26,625 nucleotides of DNA, taken from positions 1 through 26,625 of the IMG/VR virus record IMGVR_UViG_3300020437_000915; one strand, written 5' to 3'. The DNA is from a virus. The notes under the pieces are model-generated. The model was not told the DNA's origin. It saw only the letters and a list, made by a program, of their open reading frames with translations, and did not search any database. The position numbers and the translations under genes are program-made. Shown here in pieces: positions 13,314 to 21,772 of this stretch; positions within the stretch are counted from its first letter, which is position 1, and each line of letters opens with the position of its first letter.

Positions 13314-13990
13314 CGTAATGAAGGGGGTAATGTATAGTGAAATACGAAAGGAGTTAGTCCTTTGTTCTCTGGAAGGTCTCTTTCATATGAGAACCTTGCT
13401 GCAACTTCTACAGGAGCATATTTACATCCTTGTTCTTCATATAGATGTCTGTTATGAACACAGATATTTCCATCTTCATTAAACAAACCAGCGTCCATGT
13501 GCTTATAAAAGTCTCCTTGGTTTACATCCCATGGGATGACAACTTTATTAGGAACATCCATTAGTTTTTTACTGCGGAGAGAAACTCCACCATTTCCAAC
13601 TCTTTGATGATTACCAAAAGGATCGATGTATGCATTCTCAGACCATGCCCATGGTGCACCAATGTAATCATACTCTAAGAACTCATCAGTCCATGCTTCA
13701 GGATTGACAACAAACCCATGATCCTGAATGATCAACATGTGGTTTGTTTCAATGTGCTGTCCAATGTTATAGATCATGTAAAAACTATAATCATCAATAC
13801 TACGAATAGGATAAATCATCTCCTCAACGTTGATCACACTAGGTAGACCTGAGGGGACTTTATCCTTTTCACTGATTAGTTTTACATCACCAAATTTGAT
13901 GTGTTCAGTACTTTCCATAAGGGCAGAGATGTGCCCTTCCATACGCATGTTAGTTAATGCTACTAACGTTACATCTTTTAGATCAAGCAT
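13310..13990 (-). CDS. DUF5672-type glycosyltransferase-like protein
   Basis: 226 residues. QDHGFVVNPEAW (89-100), YDYIGAPWAW (107-116) and RVGNGGVSLRSKKLM (130-144) match the DUF5672 domain, found in many LPS and capsule clusters and thought to be a GT-A type transferase. Short overlaps link it to both neighbours. Probably cytoplasmic; no signal or membrane helix. Substrate unknown. Confidence 0.8.
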   Translation of the reverse strand: MLDLKDVTLVALTNMRMEGHISALMESTEHIKFGDVKLISEKDKVPSGLPSVINVEEMIYPIRSIDDYSFYMIYNIGQHIETNHMLIIQDHGFVVNPEAWTDEFLEYDYIGAPWAWSENAYIDPFGNHQRVGNGGVSLRSKKLMDVPNKVVIPWDVNQGDFYKHMDAGLFNEDGNICVHNRHLYEEQGCKYAPVEVAARFSYERDLPENKGLTPFVFHYTLPPSLR

Positions 13991-14942
13991 AGTATGGACT
14001 CTTCTTCTTATACTCTTGATATTCTACTCTACAATCATAACCTTTGCAAAGGTTACCTTCTCTATCCATATACGTCCAGTTATCAACGATTGAATCATCA
14101 GGTCTCCACCATCCATCAGATTTATTCCAATCAAACCAATATCTAGGAGAGATAACAACATTTGAAACATCATTCAACCAGACTGGCCAAAAACAAAAAG
14201 TAGATGCACTCATAATAATATACTTTGCCTTGTTTAGAATAGAGTAATCAATTCCAATAGGACCACCAGGATACTTATACCAACCAATACTACCCTGTAG
14301 TTCATCTTTCTCTTCATCGATAGCAGATCCAATTACCTCAGCATCAGGAATATACTTCTTTGCAGCACCAGGATCATCAGTAACAACATAGAATTTTAAA
14401 TTATAATTACCAGTAACGTGTCTCATATTATCCATTGCCATAGAATAATATTCTGGAGGAAGCACAGATGCACCAGTTAGATAATCACCACCACGAAATT
14501 GAATAATACAACAGTCATGACAATCGTAATATTCCTGTAAGTGAGAAGGTTTATATTCTAACCACTTTTGAATCTTACTACGATGTTCTCTAATGTATGA
14601 CATCTTCTGCATCGTACCTTCAATTTTAGTATTGTCAGAAACACATAAAAGTCCTGGATCAATAAATCCCATATTCCAACCATTCTTAGGATGAGGAATC
14701 TTAAGTTCTGCATAGTATCTTTCGATGCCTTCAGGTAAAGAAGTAGGAGGTCCACCTTCAGGACCAGATCCACCAATGACTTCTTTACCAAGATCTACAG
14801 GCATAAACTTAGCACCCTTCCAACGTTCTGGACATTGGATACCAAACTCATATCCATTTGCTTCAGCAATTAATCGAGTTACAACATAGTTCCACAATTG
14901 ATTACCGATTCCAGATCCTTTATAAATTTCAGTTGTCAGCAT
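13983..14942 (-). CDS. GT11-like (fucosyltransferase-type) glycosyltransferase, divergent
   Basis: 319 residues. KGSGIGNQLWNYVVTRLIAE (residues 8-27) matches the N-terminal GxGNQxxxY motif; IIQFRGGDYL (146-155) replaces the usual HxRRxDY; FYVVTDDP (184-191) and MSASTFCFWPVWL (244-256) correspond to the later motifs. The changed sugar-nucleotide loop (FRGGDY) suggests a different donor or acceptor from the other GT11-like enzyme at 11662. Overlaps the GT17-like gene by 14 nt. It is a second candidate for use of GDP-L-galactose. Confidence 0.8.
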   Translation of the reverse strand: MLTTEIYKGSGIGNQLWNYVVTRLIAEANGYEFGIQCPERWKGAKFMPVDLGKEVIGGSGPEGGPPTSLPEGIERYYAELKIPHPKNGWNMGFIDPGLLCVSDNTKIEGTMQKMSYIREHRSKIQKWLEYKPSHLQEYYDCHDCCIIQFRGGDYLTGASVLPPEYYSMAMDNMRHVTGNYNLKFYVVTDDPGAAKKYIPDAEVIGSAIDEEKDELQGSIGWYKYPGGPIGIDYSILNKAKYIIMSASTFCFWPVWLNDVSNVVISPRYWFDWNKSDGWWRPDDSIVDNWTYMDREGNLCKGYDCRVEYQEYKKKSPYYA

Positions 14943-15831
14943 AGATAAACTCCTCGTAGAATTCTTGGTTCAATACTAATTCCCTAGGGTACTCTTCGGG
15001 ATCAAAAGGAACTATTTTATAATCATAATAACCTCTTCCAAGAATATCTTTATTGTTTTTAATATTCTCCTCAAGGTTATCTTTCACCATGTCATTATTA
15101 TGTTCTTGGTGACCATAACCCTGTAGTTTCTCCTTGATTTTATCATTACCACCAAGGAAACTAAAGTGCCAACCACAACCATCAATAAGATATTCTTTAA
15201 CATGATCAGGACCTTTACCAGGATTACGACAAGTATTGAATCCACCAAATGCTTTCATATATGCAAGAGTGCAGAACTGAGGACCTCTCCACTTCTCAAC
15301 AGGTTCACCATTTTCATACATCAATCGATTAACATGACACATAAAAAACTTTTGATGACCAGTATACATTGCTTTGTCATCAGTAAACCATTCTTGAATA
15401 TCTGCTAATGCCTCAGGAAGGATAATCTCATCAAGATCACTCTGAATAATAATGTCATCATTACTGGCATGTTCTAAAGGTGATTCAATCAAACAATCTC
15501 TACCATACATTGAACGTTGCCAACGTTCTGGCCAGTTTCTTTTATCTTCTACATCTCTATCAGAATGATAGTCCTGTTTAAAAGTTGACCAATCTAAATT
15601 TCTTTCTCTAATATCAATCTGACGATAGATGATCTTATCCATGTATGGTTCAAGTTCCTTTTCATACTTGGGGATCATCCATTCCCTTTCAACACCACTA
15701 TAAGTAATGGCATTCTCATTGATACAGAAATGATCTACATGATCATAATGAGTTTTAAGTCTTAGAAGTAAGAGTTTGATTGGTTCATGAGATAAATTAA
15801 AACAATCAAATACTTTACGAATCTTTTTCAT
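14929..15831 (-). CDS. Glycosyltransferase family 17
   Basis: 300 residues. The opening KVFDCFNLSHEPIKLLLLRL (residues 6-25), the segment HVDHFCINEN (31-40), IIQSDLDEIILPEAL (128-142, with the metal-binding DxDE) and GWHFSFLGG match GT17. The eukaryotic founder of GT17 (MGAT3) adds a bisecting beta-1,4-GlcNAc; bacterial and viral members are largely uncharacterised. No membrane anchor is present, unlike the Golgi enzymes. Its ATG overlaps the preceding small gene's stop. Confidence 0.9.
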   Translation of the reverse strand: MKKIRKVFDCFNLSHEPIKLLLLRLKTHYDHVDHFCINENAITYSGVEREWMIPKYEKELEPYMDKIIYRQIDIRERNLDWSTFKQDYHSDRDVEDKRNWPERWQRSMYGRDCLIESPLEHASNDDIIIQSDLDEIILPEALADIQEWFTDDKAMYTGHQKFFMCHVNRLMYENGEPVEKWRGPQFCTLAYMKAFGGFNTCRNPGKGPDHVKEYLIDGCGWHFSFLGGNDKIKEKLQGYGHQEHNNDMVKDNLEENIKNNKDILGRGYYDYKIVPFDPEEYPRELVLNQEFYEEFIYADN

Positions 15832-16010
15832 TCTTCAACACTCTCCAAACTTTCAATTGAATCACATGGTACTTCATGATCACCGATTTTATACCAGTGC
15901 TGTGGAATACCAATACTGTCTTTCCTAACACCTAAGTATGAGAGATCACTGTAGCGATCCTCACGCAAGATTGCCTGTAATCTCCAATGCACTAGTTCAG
16001 ACTTCTTCAT
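15828..16010 (-). CDS. Small unknown protein in the glycan cluster
   Basis: 60 residues opening MKKSELVHWRLQAILREDRY; polar, no membrane helix, acidic C-terminus (DSIESLESVEE). It overlaps GT17 by 4 nt (ATGA) and the upstream small gene by 14 nt. Function unknown; packing in the gene chain supports it as real. Confidence 0.65.
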   Translation of the reverse strand: MKKSELVHWRLQAILREDRYSDLSYLGVRKDSIGIPQHWYKIGDHEVPCDSIESLESVEE

Positions 16011-16167
16011 GTTTCTTCTCCAGTTCTAATTTCAATTGTCTTTCGCATTCATACTCAAGAGTATATACTGCATCTTGCAAGTATTTTTCAAACTGGTTGT
16101 CTTCAAATAAATCATGCAAGTGTGCGATATGTTCAAGTGCAAATACCAGTTTGGTTTTGCTATCCAT
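15997..16167 (-). CDS. Small helical protein in the glycan cluster
   Basis: 56 residues from the ATG at 16167: MDSKTKLVFALEHIAHLHDL, then FEDNQFEKYLQDAVYTLEYE and a charged tail LKLELEKKHEEV. Likely all-helical and able to form a coiled coil. A longer in-frame reading from 16233 would sit inside the methyltransferase gene, so the shorter start (8 nt overlap) is preferred; 16173 is another option. Function unknown. Confidence 0.65.
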   Translation of the reverse strand: MDSKTKLVFALEHIAHLHDLFEDNQFEKYLQDAVYTLEYECERQLKLELEKKHEEV

Positions 16168-16969
16168 TTTCATCTTTTTTGACATAAACAACACGGTTTT
16201 GACTCCACTTCTCTTCAATCTTCTCACTATCATCTACCAAGAAGGTATCATCTAAAGCACGTATACATTCTTTATGTTTGAATACGTTTTCTTCAGAGTC
16301 AATGTTCCTAACAATGTAAGTGTATTGTGATTGCGTGATCACTTTATTCACATACATCAATTGTGTTTTTAGGTCACATTCAGATAGAGAGTTGACTGCG
16401 ATAGTCAAATCAATTCTATCACCAAAGTCATAATTTTCAACTTCAGTGCAAGGTAATGTTATAATTTTACCACTCTTTCCAATTTCTTTCAAGTACCTAT
16501 CTGCCAACTTACATGCTTCGGGAGTATCAATCAAAATATACTTGTCAAAGTTATCTGATAATTCATGAAGCATACAAGCAACACCACCATATCCTCCACC
16601 AATTTCTACGATAGTCTGAACACTAGAGTCTGCAATAAAATTCATAACATCTAACATGTTATATGAATTTTTTAATGTGGCAGAAGAGCACTTACCAAAT
16701 TCAAATTCATACTGTTTAGGTCTGCAATAAGATTCATTTACTAAGAACTTATCTACGTTATCTTTCCAAATACTATAGAGAGGGTGAGTCAAGATTTTAC
16801 TATAGTAATAATCAGCTACTTCTCTAGGTCCTCCCTCAAGAATCTTAGTGTAGTCAGGATCTATTTTGAATGTAGAAAATGCTTCGTCATCTTCTGCTGC
16901 TTTTAGACAGGCAGCATTGTATTTTTCATTGTTGTTGGAGTTGATTGCCCAACCATAATGATTACTCAT
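16160..16969 (-). CDS. Putative sugar O-methyltransferase
   Basis: 269 residues. TIVEIGGGYGGVACMLHEL (about 119-137) is the SAM-binding glycine-rich motif, followed by KYILIDTPEAC with the acidic residue that binds the SAM ribose and by DLTIAVNSLSECD. This layout matches the putative sugar O-methyltransferase group in LPS and capsule clusters. The preceding segment (YSKILTHPLYSIWKDN...) is the usual N-terminal extension. It would methylate a sugar on the finished or growing glycan. Start overlaps the SDR gene by 8 nt. Confidence 0.85.
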   Translation of the reverse strand: MSNHYGWAINSNNNEKYNAACLKAAEDDEAFSTFKIDPDYTKILEGGPREVADYYYSKILTHPLYSIWKDNVDKFLVNESYCRPKQYEFEFGKCSSATLKNSYNMLDVMNFIADSSVQTIVEIGGGYGGVACMLHELSDNFDKYILIDTPEACKLADRYLKEIGKSGKIITLPCTEVENYDFGDRIDLTIAVNSLSECDLKTQLMYVNKVITQSQYTYIVRNIDSEENVFKHKECIRALDDTFLVDDSEKIEEKWSQNRVVYVKKDENG

Positions 16970-17813
16970 AACTTTTTTTCATCTCCGAAAATACTTTTTT
17001 TAATCCTTCTTTAACAGAAGTCTTAGGTGTCCAGAATTGTTTTATATATGGGTCTGGTATATTTCTTGCGTCTTTCTGTACTTCATCTTTTGACTCAGCT
17101 GGTTTAATGATAACATCTCTTCCAATACCAGAAAATAATAATTTAATTTCTTCTGCAATTTCTAAGATAGTTGTATAGTTTCCAGTTGTAATATGTAGTT
17201 CATCATCAGAAGTGAGTTTTTCATAATTTTTCATGACTGACTCCAATGCTTCACAACAGTCTTCTGCATATAAAAATTCTCTTGCCTCTGTACCATCAGT
17301 CATCATATCAATTACACCAGTTTTAAATCCCTTTACAATAAAATCTGTTATAACATGTGCCTTTTCCATATCATGTTCAATACCATATACATTCCAGAAC
17401 TTAACAATCAATCCACCAAGAGACTTGGTGTATAGTTCACCCACTCTTTTCATAACACCATAAGGTGAGTAAGACATATTACTCATTTGAGATGATGCAA
17501 ATAGAAATGGTTTTTTATATTCACTCAGATGTCCAAATACATTTGCCATCATTCGAGTGTTGTTATCTATAAACTTAAAAGTATGTTGATATTTCTTAAG
17601 ATAATGTGATCCACCTACATCGAAAGCAAGAAAGAAAACAAAATCAGAATCCATAATTAAATTTCTTAAAAATGGATTTGGAATATGTGTCATGTCTTCA
17701 TGTTGACCATTTGCAATATCAAACTCTCTTACAAGATATCCTTTCTTTGTAAAATATTGTGTCAAATATGCACCGATTTGTCCTGAAGATCCAAGTATTG
17801 TTATTTTATTCAT
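16962..17813 (-). CDS. NAD-dependent sugar epimerase/dehydratase (extended SDR)
   Basis: 283 residues. ITILGSSGQIGAYL (4-17) is the Rossmann nucleotide-binding loop (GxxGxIG); SSQMSNMSYSPYGVMKRVGE holds the active-site YxxxK pair (Tyr118, Lys122); KFWNVYGIEHD is the substrate-side block. Extended SDRs of this kind epimerise, dehydrate or reduce nucleotide sugars. The substrate cannot be told from sequence. Its ATG overlaps the stop of the upstream oxygenase (ATGA). Confidence 0.87.
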   Translation of the reverse strand: MNKITILGSSGQIGAYLTQYFTKKGYLVREFDIANGQHEDMTHIPNPFLRNLIMDSDFVFFLAFDVGGSHYLKKYQHTFKFIDNNTRMMANVFGHLSEYKKPFLFASSQMSNMSYSPYGVMKRVGELYTKSLGGLIVKFWNVYGIEHDMEKAHVITDFIVKGFKTGVIDMMTDGTEAREFLYAEDCCEALESVMKNYEKLTSDDELHITTGNYTTILEIAEEIKLLFSGIGRDVIIKPAESKDEVQKDARNIPDPYIKQFWTPKTSVKEGLKKVFSEMKKSYE

Positions 17814-18454
17814 TTAGATAACTCCACATTAAATGAAAATGACACATACAATTCATCATTTTTAGGTTGCATTTGAACTCCATGTTCTATTTGAGAAGGA
17901 AAAATTACAATATCACCTTCTTCAATAGTAGGTCTCATTTCTTCCTGATAACAACCATAACCATATAAGGTAGGGTCGTACTCCTGAATATTATATCTTG
18001 GTGCTTCATAGAACATTTTATTAGGATTCATAAATGATGTTGAATTATGCTTGTCTGGATTATAGTTAATATAATAGACACCCGACAGATGTGAAGGAAC
18101 ATGGTTATGTCCCTCTTGATTCTGTCCTGAACCATATGCGTTAAACCATTGTTGAGATACAAAAAAAGAATTAGGGTAAAACTCTGCCATTTTAATTGCT
18201 TCTTGGATATTCTGTGACATGTCCTGTAGTAATTCTCCTATAGGGATCTCAGTTTCCTTAGTATAGTCAACCATACTATCATCAAAGAATGAGGTGTAGC
18301 AATCACAATTCCAAGAAGAACTATTTGACCCATTCTGTTCTTCGTATCTACGTTTTATAATTGGAAAAATCTTTTCTTTCCACTTTGAATGAGTTTGAAA
18401 CTTTCCACGATATAGAAACATCGGGAATAGTGGTAACAAACCATAATTAGTCAT
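17810..18454 (-). CDS. 2OG-Fe(II) oxygenase inside the glycan cluster
   Basis: 214 residues. The metal site is probably in GHNHVPSHLSGVYYIN (His116/His118 region) with the distal histidine in FPSQIEHGVQ (His191) and a C-terminal VSFSFNV strand; this is the pattern of the putative 2OG-Fe(II) oxygenase family TIGR02466. Such enzymes use 2-oxoglutarate and oxygen to hydroxylate a substrate. Within a sugar operon the substrate could be a sugar intermediate or glycoconjugate, but family members act on many substrates. Overlaps the 3-dehydratase gene by 8 nt. Confidence 0.82.
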   Translation of the reverse strand: MTNYGLLPLFPMFLYRGKFQTHSKWKEKIFPIIKRRYEEQNGSNSSSWNCDCYTSFFDDSMVDYTKETEIPIGELLQDMSQNIQEAIKMAEFYPNSFFVSQQWFNAYGSGQNQEGHNHVPSHLSGVYYINYNPDKHNSTSFMNPNKMFYEAPRYNIQEYDPTLYGYGCYQEEMRPTIEEGDIVIFPSQIEHGVQMQPKNDELYVSFSFNVELSK

Positions 18455-19748
18455 TAGGAAACTTCGTAACTACTTGATCAACATACTCAATCATCTCCTC
18501 AGTAATTGTAGGAGAACAACCAACAAAGAATACCTTGTCTAATACTTGATTAGCATTTGGGTATTTGGATGCATCACCAAGGTGACGATAACCAGGATGC
18601 TGAAGAATATTACCTGCAAAATAATTTCTTGTTTGAACTCTATTATCTTCCAGATGTTTAACTAGTGCTGTCTTTTGTTTCTTATCTCTACAAACAATAG
18701 GAACACCAAACCAACTAGTCTCTGATTCTTCTAGTTCATTAATAGTACGGAGACCATCAACTTTCTCAAAGATACCATCTAAGTTTGCTTTGTTTATTCT
18801 ACGTTTAGCATGGATCTCACCAAACTTCTTGAGTTGAACAGAACCAACTGCACCTTGTAGATCAAGTGGTTTTAAATTATAACCTGCAACACCAAACACA
18901 TACTTATGATCTACAATACCAATCTCATCACCTAACCAATTATCAAATCGTTTACCACATACACCATTAGGAAGTTTATTCTGTGAACCAACACACCAAC
19001 AACCACGACCCCACCATGCAAAACTACGGGCAAGATCAACAATATCAGGAATATTAGAAGAAACCATACCACCTTCCATAGTAGAAATGTGGTGAGCAGG
19101 ATAGAAAGAACAAGATGCTGCAACAGAGCATGATGTAAGGAAGTTACCTTTGTAAGTACTTCCAAGAGAATCACAATTATCAGAAATCATCTGAAGATTA
19201 TTTGTCTCACAGATGTCAAGTAACCATTCAAGATCATAAGAGTTACCTAAAACAGGTGAAGAAAATACTGCTCTAGTTCTTTCATTAATTTTAGATGAGA
19301 TCTGGTCTATATCCCAGTTAAGATCTTTCCAATCAATATCAACAAAGACAGGTTTTAAATTGTTTTGAATAATAGGTGCAATCGTAGTTGCAAATCCACA
19401 ACAACATACAATAATCTCATCACCATCTTGCCAATTATAATACTTCTTGAGTGCAGCAAGCATCACAAGATTAGCAGAACTACCAGAGTTTACCATGATG
19501 GACTTATCAAATCCAAACATCTTGGAGAACTCACGTTCAAACTTATTGACTTTCTCACCAGCAGGTAACCACTTACCTTTCAGTATTGCTTCAATAATTG
19601 TAGTTGGTTCTTCATCATCCCAATAAGGACCACTATAATAAACAGTATCTTTTGTAGGATCAAATGATTTCTTATTGGCAAGATATGGGAAGAGGTCTAA
19701 GTCACGTTCCTTAGCCGTAGAAATAAAATTTTTAATCAGATCTTGCAT
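18447..19748 (-). CDS. rfbH: PLP-dependent nucleotide-sugar 3-dehydratase, RfbH/E1 type
   Basis: 433 residues, close to the 437 of RfbH. MVNSGSSANLVML (85-97) and FVDIDWKDLNWDID place it in the DegT/DnrJ/EryC1/StrS aminotransferase fold. In SFYPAHHISTMEGG the usual PLP lysine is replaced by histidine (His220), the hallmark of 3-dehydratases such as RfbH (CDP-6-deoxy-4-hexulose 3-dehydrase) and ColD. The following block WWGRGCWCV...GVCGKRF carries cysteines 250, 252 and 264, in the region of the RfbH [2Fe-2S] cluster; a fourth is not evident. Product would be a 3-deoxy or 3,6-dideoxy sugar nucleotide. Overlaps the next SDR gene by 13 nt. Confidence 0.88.
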   Translation of the reverse strand: MQDLIKNFISTAKERDLDLFPYLANKKSFDPTKDTVYYSGPYWDDEEPTTIIEAILKGKWLPAGEKVNKFEREFSKMFGFDKSIMVNSGSSANLVMLAALKKYYNWQDGDEIIVCCCGFATTIAPIIQNNLKPVFVDIDWKDLNWDIDQISSKINERTRAVFSSPVLGNSYDLEWLLDICETNNLQMISDNCDSLGSTYKGNFLTSCSVAASCSFYPAHHISTMEGGMVSSNIPDIVDLARSFAWWGRGCWCVGSQNKLPNGVCGKRFDNWLGDEIGIVDHKYVFGVAGYNLKPLDLQGAVGSVQLKKFGEIHAKRRINKANLDGIFEKVDGLRTINELEESETSWFGVPIVCRDKKQKTALVKHLEDNRVQTRNYFAGNILQHPGYRHLGDASKYPNANQVLDKVFFVGCSPTITEEMIEYVDQVVTKFPND

Positions 19749-20587
19749 AGTTGTTTAATCAAATCATCAGTAGAAATCTGTGGTTCAAAACCAAGAGATT
19801 TTAATTTAGTAGTATCCATCCAGAAATCTTTTGTCTGCACAATAGAATGAAACTTAGGAGATGGCACAGAAACAATTTCAGAGGGAGAGTTTAAAAGTTC
19901 TTTTGCTCTGTCAATTATATCACCAACCTTAGTAGGTTGTCCACTTCCAATGTTATAAATCTGGTTTTTCTCTCCCTTGGTAATCACCAAATCAATTGCT
20001 CTACAAACATCTTTTACATGTAAGATATCTCTAATATCTGTTCCTTCATTATACAATCTAATTGGTTGACCATTTCTCATATTGTCAATCATCTGTGTGA
20101 TTGCATTTTTCTGTAGTGATGCATCAGGGTCATTATCACCTAGAACATTACATAACCTAAGGATTCTATACTTAACTCCAAAGGTTTCACAAAAAGAAAT
20201 GATTAGTTGTTCTGCTGCTCTCTTCGTAATGGAGTAGAACCCTCTTGGATCACAGAGTCCGTCTTCGGAAACTGGATTGTCATTTGCATCACCGTATACA
20301 AACCAAGAACTAATAAAATTAAACGTAATGTCTTCATGATTATCGAACCTACGATCTTTAACTTCTACAACTCGGTCAAGTACTTCAGTGAGAACCATAA
20401 GGTTACTCTTTACATCCAATGTAATTTCCTTGAACACATTATAGTTGTGTGTTGTACTAATAAAATATAAAATGTCTTTGTGCATTGGAGTCCTTTGCCC
20501 TCTATCGATGGCATGAGACTTTTTAGGAAACATATTACAAAATGTGCGACCGATATATCCAGTCGCACCATACACAGATAAACTCAT
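19736..20587 (-). CDS. NAD(P)-dependent sugar epimerase/reductase (extended SDR)
   Basis: 283 residues. YGATGYIGRTF (6-16) is the cofactor loop, FISSWFVYGDANDNP the catalytic Ser region, and GFYSITKRAAEQ carries Tyr118 and Lys122 (YxxxK). RLCNVLGDNDP and RDILHVKDVCRAID are the usual later blocks. Next to the RfbH-type dehydratase, it may be the final 4-keto reductase (as RfbJ or RfbS do for abequose and paratose), but this is inference from position. The ATG overlaps the epimerase stop codon (ATGA). Confidence 0.87.
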   Translation of the reverse strand: MSLSVYGATGYIGRTFCNMFPKKSHAIDRGQRTPMHKDILYFISTTHNYNVFKEITLDVKSNLMVLTEVLDRVVEVKDRRFDNHEDITFNFISSWFVYGDANDNPVSEDGLCDPRGFYSITKRAAEQLIISFCETFGVKYRILRLCNVLGDNDPDASLQKNAITQMIDNMRNGQPIRLYNEGTDIRDILHVKDVCRAIDLVITKGEKNQIYNIGSGQPTKVGDIIDRAKELLNSPSEIVSVPSPKFHSIVQTKDFWMDTTKLKSLGFEPQISTDDLIKQLCKI

Positions 20588-21714
20588 GCTAAAACTTCAT
20601 CAAGAACTTCGGTTTGGAATGTACTTTCAGATTTAATTTGTTCTGAAATCCATTCATATGTTTTACGGATACCTTCTTCAAGAGGTTGTGAATAATCCCA
20701 TCCAAGTTTCTCTCTTACAAGATCATTGTTTGAGTTACGACCACGGACTCCAAGGGGTGCATCTAATTTATGTCTTCTCTGAACTGCTTTACCTGCAACT
20801 TTTGCAGTAATAGTTACAAGTTCATTAATAGTAACCATTTCTTCTGAACCAATATTTACAGGTCCTAAGAAATCAGAGTTCATTAATCTCCAAGTTGCTT
20901 CAACACATTCATCAATATAAAGGAATGAACGTGTCTGTTCACCATCACCCCATACTTCGATTGCTCCTCCTGTATCAGGAAGGTATGCTACTTTTCTACA
21001 AATTGCTGCTGGTGCCTTTTCTCTTCCCCCATTCCATGTTCCTTGTGGTCCAAAGATATTATGATACCTGGCAACACGCACAGGAATACCGTGATTACGA
21101 TTGTAAGCAAGATAGAGACGTTCTGAAAAGAGTTTTTCCCATCCGTACTCTGAGTCTGGTGCTGCGGGATATGCTGATTCTTCACGACAATCTGGATTAT
21201 TAGGGTCAAGTTGGTTGTACTCTGGATACATGCAAGCAGAACTAGAGTAGAAAATCTTAGTTGGTTGATCCAACTTAGGACGATTACAAACAGTATATTC
21301 TTTTACTACACCATCAAAGGTTTTATTTAATTGATGGACACCTTCAAGCACGTTTAAGTTTATAGAAGCAGAGTTATGCATGATATCTGCATCATTCTCT
21401 CCTGTGAATATAAAACCTGCACCACCCATATCAGCAGCGAACTGGTAGATCTCATCAAAGGGAAGGATATGTTGATAAGGAACAGAATTATAATAGTTGC
21501 CTTGATACCCTTTGAACTCAAGAACAGAATTTACGAATGCAGCACTACGGAGATCACCCGAAATGAATTCGTTTGCTTCTGTCTTAGCAAAGTCAGGGTA
21601 CTTTAGATCTACACCTCTTACCCAATAACCTTCTTTACGCAGTCTCTTTACCATATGACTGCCAATAAAACCACCTGCACCTAATACTAGGGCGGTCTTT
21701 TTGTATTCGCTCAT
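20584..21714 (-). CDS. GDP-mannose 3,5-epimerase-like (GME) SDR
   Basis: 376 residues. GAGGFIGSHMVKRLRKEGY is the NAD loop; FAADMGGAGFI (92-102), SSSACMYPEYNQL (157-169), ESAYPAAPDSEYGWEKL, YHNIFGPQGTWNGGREKAPA and WGDGEQTRSFLYIDECVEA are the near-unique GME blocks. Cys161, Tyr190, Lys194 and Lys233 line up at a constant offset of 16 with Cys145, Tyr174, Lys178 and Lys217 of the plant enzyme, so the catalytic set is complete. GME converts GDP-mannose to GDP-L-galactose and GDP-L-gulose. It is the first gene of the 12-kb glycan run, 24 nt after its promoter. Confidence 0.93.
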   Translation of the reverse strand: MSEYKKTALVLGAGGFIGSHMVKRLRKEGYWVRGVDLKYPDFAKTEANEFISGDLRSAAFVNSVLEFKGYQGNYYNSVPYQHILPFDEIYQFAADMGGAGFIFTGENDADIMHNSASINLNVLEGVHQLNKTFDGVVKEYTVCNRPKLDQPTKIFYSSSACMYPEYNQLDPNNPDCREESAYPAAPDSEYGWEKLFSERLYLAYNRNHGIPVRVARYHNIFGPQGTWNGGREKAPAAICRKVAYLPDTGGAIEVWGDGEQTRSFLYIDECVEATWRLMNSDFLGPVNIGSEEMVTINELVTITAKVAGKAVQRRHKLDAPLGVRGRNSNNDLVREKLGWDYSQPLEEGIRKTYEWISEQIKSESTFQTEVLDEVLA

Positions 21715-21737
21715 TGCTCGAAATTACTTATGTTAAT

Positions 21738-21766
21738 AGTATACACAAAAAAAGGGGTCTTGTAAA
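21738..21766 (-). promoter_or_regulatory. Sigma70-type promoter for the glycan cluster
   Basis: The minus strand reads TTTACA (21766-21761), 17 nt, then TATACT (21743-21738). The -35 lies in the loop of the terminator hairpin and the spacer covers its T-run, so the two elements share the same bases. RNA would start near 21731, 17 nt before the GME ATG. Confidence 0.6.
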
Positions 21767-21772
21767 CCCTCC
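21747..21772 (-). terminator. Rho-independent terminator before the glycan cluster
   Basis: On the minus strand GGGTT/GACCC (one U-G pair, 5-nt loop) is flanked by A/G and T/C residues that can extend the stem, and is followed by seven T residues. It lies directly after the stop codon of the 219-residue gene and should end that transcript. Confidence 0.65.

Noticed and set aside
18932-19174. Hydrophobic minus-strand ORF inside the 3-dehydratase gene.
   Set aside because: It is a frame-shifted reading of a gene with complete family motifs; the Leu/Val richness is a by-product.
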